Shown here piece after piece: positions 7,160 through 9,856 of a DNA stretch of 9,856 nt. The stretch is from NCBI GenBank assembly GCA_027482985.1, contig JAIXVO010000277.1, forward strand, positions 1-9,856. The letters are read 5' to 3'. A program made the translations under genes and the position numbers. Under the pieces are notes generated by a model, which ran no database searches, was not told where the DNA came from, and saw only the letters and a program-made list of their open reading frames with translations. The first letter of the stretch is position 1. Each line of letters begins with the position of its first letter. Source of the stretch: Cyanobacteriota bacterium. Lineage in GTDB: Bacteria > Cyanobacteriota > Cyanobacteriia > Leptolyngbyales > Leptolyngbyaceae.

Positions 7160-7950
7160 TCATCGATCGTTGAGGTTCCCTTGTTGAAATCAATCGCGTT
7201 TCCCCCCCAACTCATTGATGCCTTCTGTCAGTTGATTGCCACGACGCTGGGCTTAGCATTCCGGGCACAGGCTCGGATGGCGTTAAGGGTAAACCCGCTC
7301 AGGCAACGATTCGGCTTCGGAGTTATCAAACCTCGGCCCACTTTGTGATTGAGGTGCAGGATGATGGGCAGGGATTGGATCGCCAGCGGATTCAACAAAT
7401 TGCGCTCCAGCGGCACCTTTGTCGGGAAGATGACCTGGCGAACCTGCCCCCCCAGCAGATTGAGTCTTTGATTTTGGTGCCAGGATTTTCGACCGCACCG
7501 CTGCTGACTGACATTTCTGGTCGGGGGGTGGGCTGAGATGTTGTGCAAACCAACCTGGCCAAACTCAAAGGGACATTGCACGTTGAATCAACACCCAGTC
7601 AGGGCTGTCTATTTCCGATGCAATTAGGGCTGACGGTAGCCACGGTGTATGTCCTGATTGTGGTGGTGCAGGATATTTCCTATGCGGAACAGCGCTGCGG
7701 TTTGTTGGTCGATGCGTTGCTGGATGAGCAAAATGTTGTGATTAAACCTCAAATGGCTCTCCTTAAAGGGGTGCGCAATGTGGCAGGGGCGACGATTTTA
7801 GGGACTGGAGAAGTCTGTATCGTGTTGCACCCGGAAGACTTAATCAAGTCGTTACAACGGCAACCCAGATTGAGTTCAATGTCACGTCCCAGTGTCGCGA
7901 TCGCCTCCAAACGCACCGTTCTACTGGTGGAAGGCGTTACTAAAAGCGTG
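7160..7950 (+). pseudogene. Decayed CheA-type hybrid histidine kinase (P4-P5-REC remnant)
   Basis: This is a broken copy of a chemotaxis-type kinase of the CheA/receiver hybrid class. Domains P1, P2 and P3 are missing. The start of the P4 ATPase domain is read in one frame (VEVPLLKSIAFPPQLIDAF, from about 7166). The N-box, normally like RNAxDHGIE, is degraded to CHDAGLSI and read in the next frame, so a base was lost near 7230-7240. The G1 box DDGQG is intact at 7360-7374. The G2 box reads GRGVG, then a TGA stop (7534-7536) where Met is usual, then DVVQTNLAKLKGTLHVEST in the same frame. The CheW-like P5 domain has lost its middle: VLIVVVQDISYA runs straight into AEQRCGLLVDALLDEQ near 7670-7690. 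The end of P5 is well kept (RNVAGATILGTGEVCIVL). A receiver domain starts (KRTVLLVE, 7909-7932) and then loses similarity. It cannot make a working kinase. Confidence 0.82.
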
Positions 7951-7990
7951 TCGGTCTCGGTCGTCAGGCGATCACCGAGGGGGCAAAGGG

Positions 7991-8362
7991 TTAGGCGGAT
8001 GGGAGCAGTTTTTCCAGAATCAGGCGCAGTTGCACGGGGGCAAACGGTTTCGTAAGATAATCGGTCGCGCCGGCTAAATGCCCCTGAACCCGATCGAAGG
8101 AGCGATCGCGGGAGGTGACCAGGACGACGGGTAAATGTTCAAATTGGGGAATGTTGCGAATCGTGCGACAAATGTCTAGGCCGCTAATCGTGGGCATAGA
8201 AACATCCAGCAACAGGGCTGAAATGGGTTGCTGATTCAGCATCGCCAGCGCATCGACTGGATTATCAGTCACCAACACTTCGTAGTCTGGCTCTAGAGCA
8301 CGTTGAATCATATGGTGAATCACAATGCTGTCATCTACGGCTAAAACGGTCGGTTTACTCAT
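7991..8362 (-). CDS. Single-domain response regulator (CheY/PatA-like REC)
   Basis: The 123-residue protein is one receiver domain with no output domain. It has the acidic pair D10 and D11, the phospho-acceptor D53 in LLLDVSMP, the switch residue T83 in VVLVTS and the conserved K105 in LTKPF, so it should be phosphorylated normally. The ATG at 8360-8362 has AGGAG five bases upstream. It lies only 19 bases after the stop codon of the histidine kinase on the same strand, which makes that kinase its likely phosphodonor. Having no DNA-binding or enzyme domain, it probably works by protein-protein contact or as a phosphorelay intermediate. Its stop codon lies about 40 bases from the last recognisable part of the CheA remnant, in tail-to-tail orientation. 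Confidence 0.94.
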   Translation of the reverse strand: MSKPTVLAVDDSIVIHHMIQRALEPDYEVLVTDNPVDALAMLNQQPISALLLDVSMPTISGLDICRTIRNIPQFEHLPVVLVTSRDRSFDRVQGHLAGATDYLTKPFAPVQLRLILEKLLPSA

Positions 8363-8367
8363 AATTG

Positions 8368-8372
8368 CTCCT
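8368..8372 (-). promoter_or_regulatory. Ribosome binding site of the response regulator
   Basis: AGGAG on the minus strand lies five bases before the ATG at 8362, inside the 19-base gap after the kinase stop codon. This supports translation of the regulator from a shared transcript. Confidence 0.75.
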
Positions 8373-8381
8373 GGGGCTGAT

Positions 8382-9856
8382 TCAACTTTTCATCGTCTTG
8401 GAACGAACAGGGATTTGAATGTTAAACTCGGTGCCTGATCCGGGTTGCGATTGACAGATTAAAGACCCTTGATGTTTATCCACAATAATTTGATAACTAA
8501 TGGATAAACCTAAACCCGTCCCTTTACCGACAGGTTTGGTGGTAAAGAAGGGATTAAAGACTTTTTGTAGAACGGCTTCTGTCATGCCGCAACCGTTATC
8601 ACGGATACGGATCAGCACATGCTGTGCGGGCTCGTGATCCAGGTCGTTCGCAGCTTGGGCATGAGTCAGAATTGGCGCATGCACTAATTCTGTAGTAACA
8701 GCGATCGTGGGACTTTCAAAAACTTCATCGAGGGCATCAATGGCATTACCCAGCAGGTTCATAAAGACCTGATTGAGTTGTCCCGCAGAACATTCTACCA
8801 GGGGTAAGGTTTGATATTCTCTCTCTACATTAATAGCAACACCGGCTTGGTTACGCTTCAACCGATTCTGCAAAATCATCAGCGTGTTTTCCAAGCCCTC
8901 ATGAATATCCACGGGTTTCATTTCGGCCTCATCCAGCCGCGAAAAATTGCGTAACGACAGCACAATTTGATAAATCCGTTCTACGCCAATCTTCATGGAT
9001 GAAACCAGTCTGGGTAGATCGGTGGCAATGAAATCTAAATCAATGGTTTCGGCTAGTGTTTGAATCGGCTCAATGGGTTCGGGATAATGCTCTCGATACA
9101 ATGCCAGCACACTCAAGACATCGTTGATGTAGTCAGCGGCATAGGTAATGTTGCCACTAATAAAGTTGACTGGATTATTAATTTCATGCGCGACTCCAGC
9201 CACCAATTGGCCCAAACTAGACATTTTCTCATGTTGAATCAATTGGGCCTGCGTTTGTTGCAACTTTTGCAGGGCTTCGGCTAAATACTGGGCTTGCGTT
9301 TGGGCCGCTAATGCGGTAGCGCGGGTTGCGGCAAACATCTCAGCTTGGTCTAGCGCGATCGCCAGGTGATTGGTCACCGCCTGCAAGATTTGGGTTTCGC
9401 GAGTCGTCCAGGAATGAGCCTGACTCTGATAACTACAGAGAATCGCTCCGAACTGTCCAGCGTGGGTTTTGAGCGGCACTAATAACTGCGATCGCACCCC
9501 TGCATACCCCTTGGGCAGTTGATTGAGTACCTCTGCACCCATGATGGCATCATCCCGACACCAAATTTGAGACCGGGTGATATGGTCGGCAATCTCATGA
9601 TCCTGCGCCTGGAAATTGGCATTGAGGCTTGGTAAGTGTTCCCATTTAGCTTCATGAGTCATGATTAATTGAAAATCAGCTTGATCCGGTAAACACCAAA
9701 GAAAATGACAATAATCAACCTGCAAAAACCGGTGAATTTCATTCACCGCCGTTTGCAAAATCGTATCCAGATTCAGGGAGTTGCGAATTTGATTGGCTAA
9801 GTTAAATAGAATTAATTCCTGCTGATTCAATGCCGTGGTAGGGGCGGCGGGCGGTG
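8382..9856 (-). CDS. GAF-domain sensor histidine kinase (5' partial)
   Basis: The frame stays open to the right edge. The TTG at 9828-9830 has no ribosome binding site, and the codons before it encode a Pro/Ala-rich linker (PPAAPTTA), so the gene probably begins outside the window with further sensory domains. Counting from that TTG, a GAF domain spans about residues 10-165 (LQVDYCHFLW to LAIALDQAEMF). A Gln-rich coiled coil (about 175-200) leads to the H-box GQLVAGVAHEINNP with phospho-acceptor His215. The ATPase domain has the N-box QVFMNLLGNAIDAL (355-368), the G1 box DNGCG (411-415) and the G2 box GKGTGLGL (435-442). All catalytic parts are present. The GAF domain has no Cys at the usual bilin attachment position before GVRSQLLVPL, so it is probably not a phytochrome-type photosensor; its ligand is unknown. 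The response regulator follows 19 bases downstream. Confidence 0.93.
   Translation of the reverse strand, partial: PPAAPTTALNQQELILFNLANQIRNSLNLDTILQTAVNEIHRFLQVDYCHFLWCLPDQADFQLIMTHEAKWEHLPSLNANFQAQDHEIADHITRSQIWCRDDAIMGAEVLNQLPKGYAGVRSQLLVPLKTHAGQFGAILCSYQSQAHSWTTRETQILQAVTNHLAIALDQAEMFAATRATALAAQTQAQYLAEALQKLQQTQAQLIQHEKMSSLGQLVAGVAHEINNPVNFISGNITYAADYINDVLSVLALYREHYPEPIEPIQTLAETIDLDFIATDLPRLVSSMKIGVERIYQIVLSLRNFSRLDEAEMKPVDIHEGLENTLMILQNRLKRNQAGVAINVEREYQTLPLVECSAGQLNQVFMNLLGNAIDALDEVFESPTIAVTTELVHAPILTHAQAANDLDHEPAQHVLIRIRDNGCGMTEAVLQKVFNPFFTTKPVGKGTGLGLSISYQIIVDKHQGSLICQSQPGSGTEFNIQIPVRSKTMKS

Noticed and set aside
6758..7215. Two short minus-strand open frames (62 and 68 codons)
   Set aside because: No ribosome binding site, no known family, and the second overlaps the start of the CheA remnant. 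Kept only as unassigned sequence.
7228..7581. Minus-strand open frame of 117 codons opposite the CheA remnant
   Set aside because: The plus strand carries readable CheA similarity here, so this is a shadow.
7951..8077. Extension of the plus-strand frame past the CheA remnant into the response regulator
   Set aside because: Similarity to a receiver domain ends near 7950, and beyond 7991 the frame is antisense to an intact regulator.
9330..9830. Possible bilin-binding (cyanobacteriochrome) GAF domain
   Set aside because: The overall GAF pattern is similar, but the conserved Cys before the GVRSQLLVPL strand is absent, so photosensing is not supported.
1..9856. CRISPR array, tRNA, rRNA, transposase or phage genes
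   Set aside because: No regularly spaced direct repeats, RNA gene signatures or recombinase motifs were seen on either strand.

Overview
The window comes from a cyanobacterial chromosome, probably a filamentous species. The GCGATCGC palindrome (HIP1) occurs more than a dozen times, for example at 5089-5096, 5637-5644 and 5704-5711. A heptanucleotide tandem repeat of a kind seen in filamentous cyanobacteria lies at 1700-1727. The best-recognised gene is a full-length relative of the bacterial dynamin-like protein of Nostoc punctiforme. I cannot name the species.

Layout. (1) 1-1704, plus strand: the 3' part of a gene for a CHAT-domain protease with a helical, probably TPR, N-terminal region; its start lies before the window. 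(2) 1843-4053, plus strand: a Tat-exported caspase-family peptidase (metacaspase/orthocaspase type) with a C-terminal DUF4384-like region. (3) 4054-4595: a convergent intergenic region holding two inverted repeats, a G-run cluster and a long C/T tract that reads as a potential G-quadruplex on the other strand. (4) 4596-6680, minus strand: bacterial dynamin-like GTPase. (5) 6681 to about 7159: no gene that I can support. (6) About 7160-7950, plus strand: a decayed remnant of a CheA-type hybrid kinase with a frameshift, an in-frame stop and an internal deletion. (7) 7991-8362 and 8382-9856, minus strand: a two-component pair, a GAF histidine kinase (5' end beyond the window) followed by a REC-only response regulator.

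How they may work together. The first two genes place two different caspase-fold (clan CD) proteases side by side on one strand, one with a probable TPR docking region and one with a Tat export signal; a functional link is inference from adjacency. The dynamin converges on them and has its own ribosome binding site, so it is a separate transcription unit. The kinase and regulator form a compact two-gene unit, and the CheA remnant faces it tail to tail.

I found no CRISPR array, tRNA, rRNA, transposase or phage gene. No clearly new system is visible. The most unusual items are the protease pair, the stepwise decay of the CheA gene and the G-rich structures in the convergent intergenic region.
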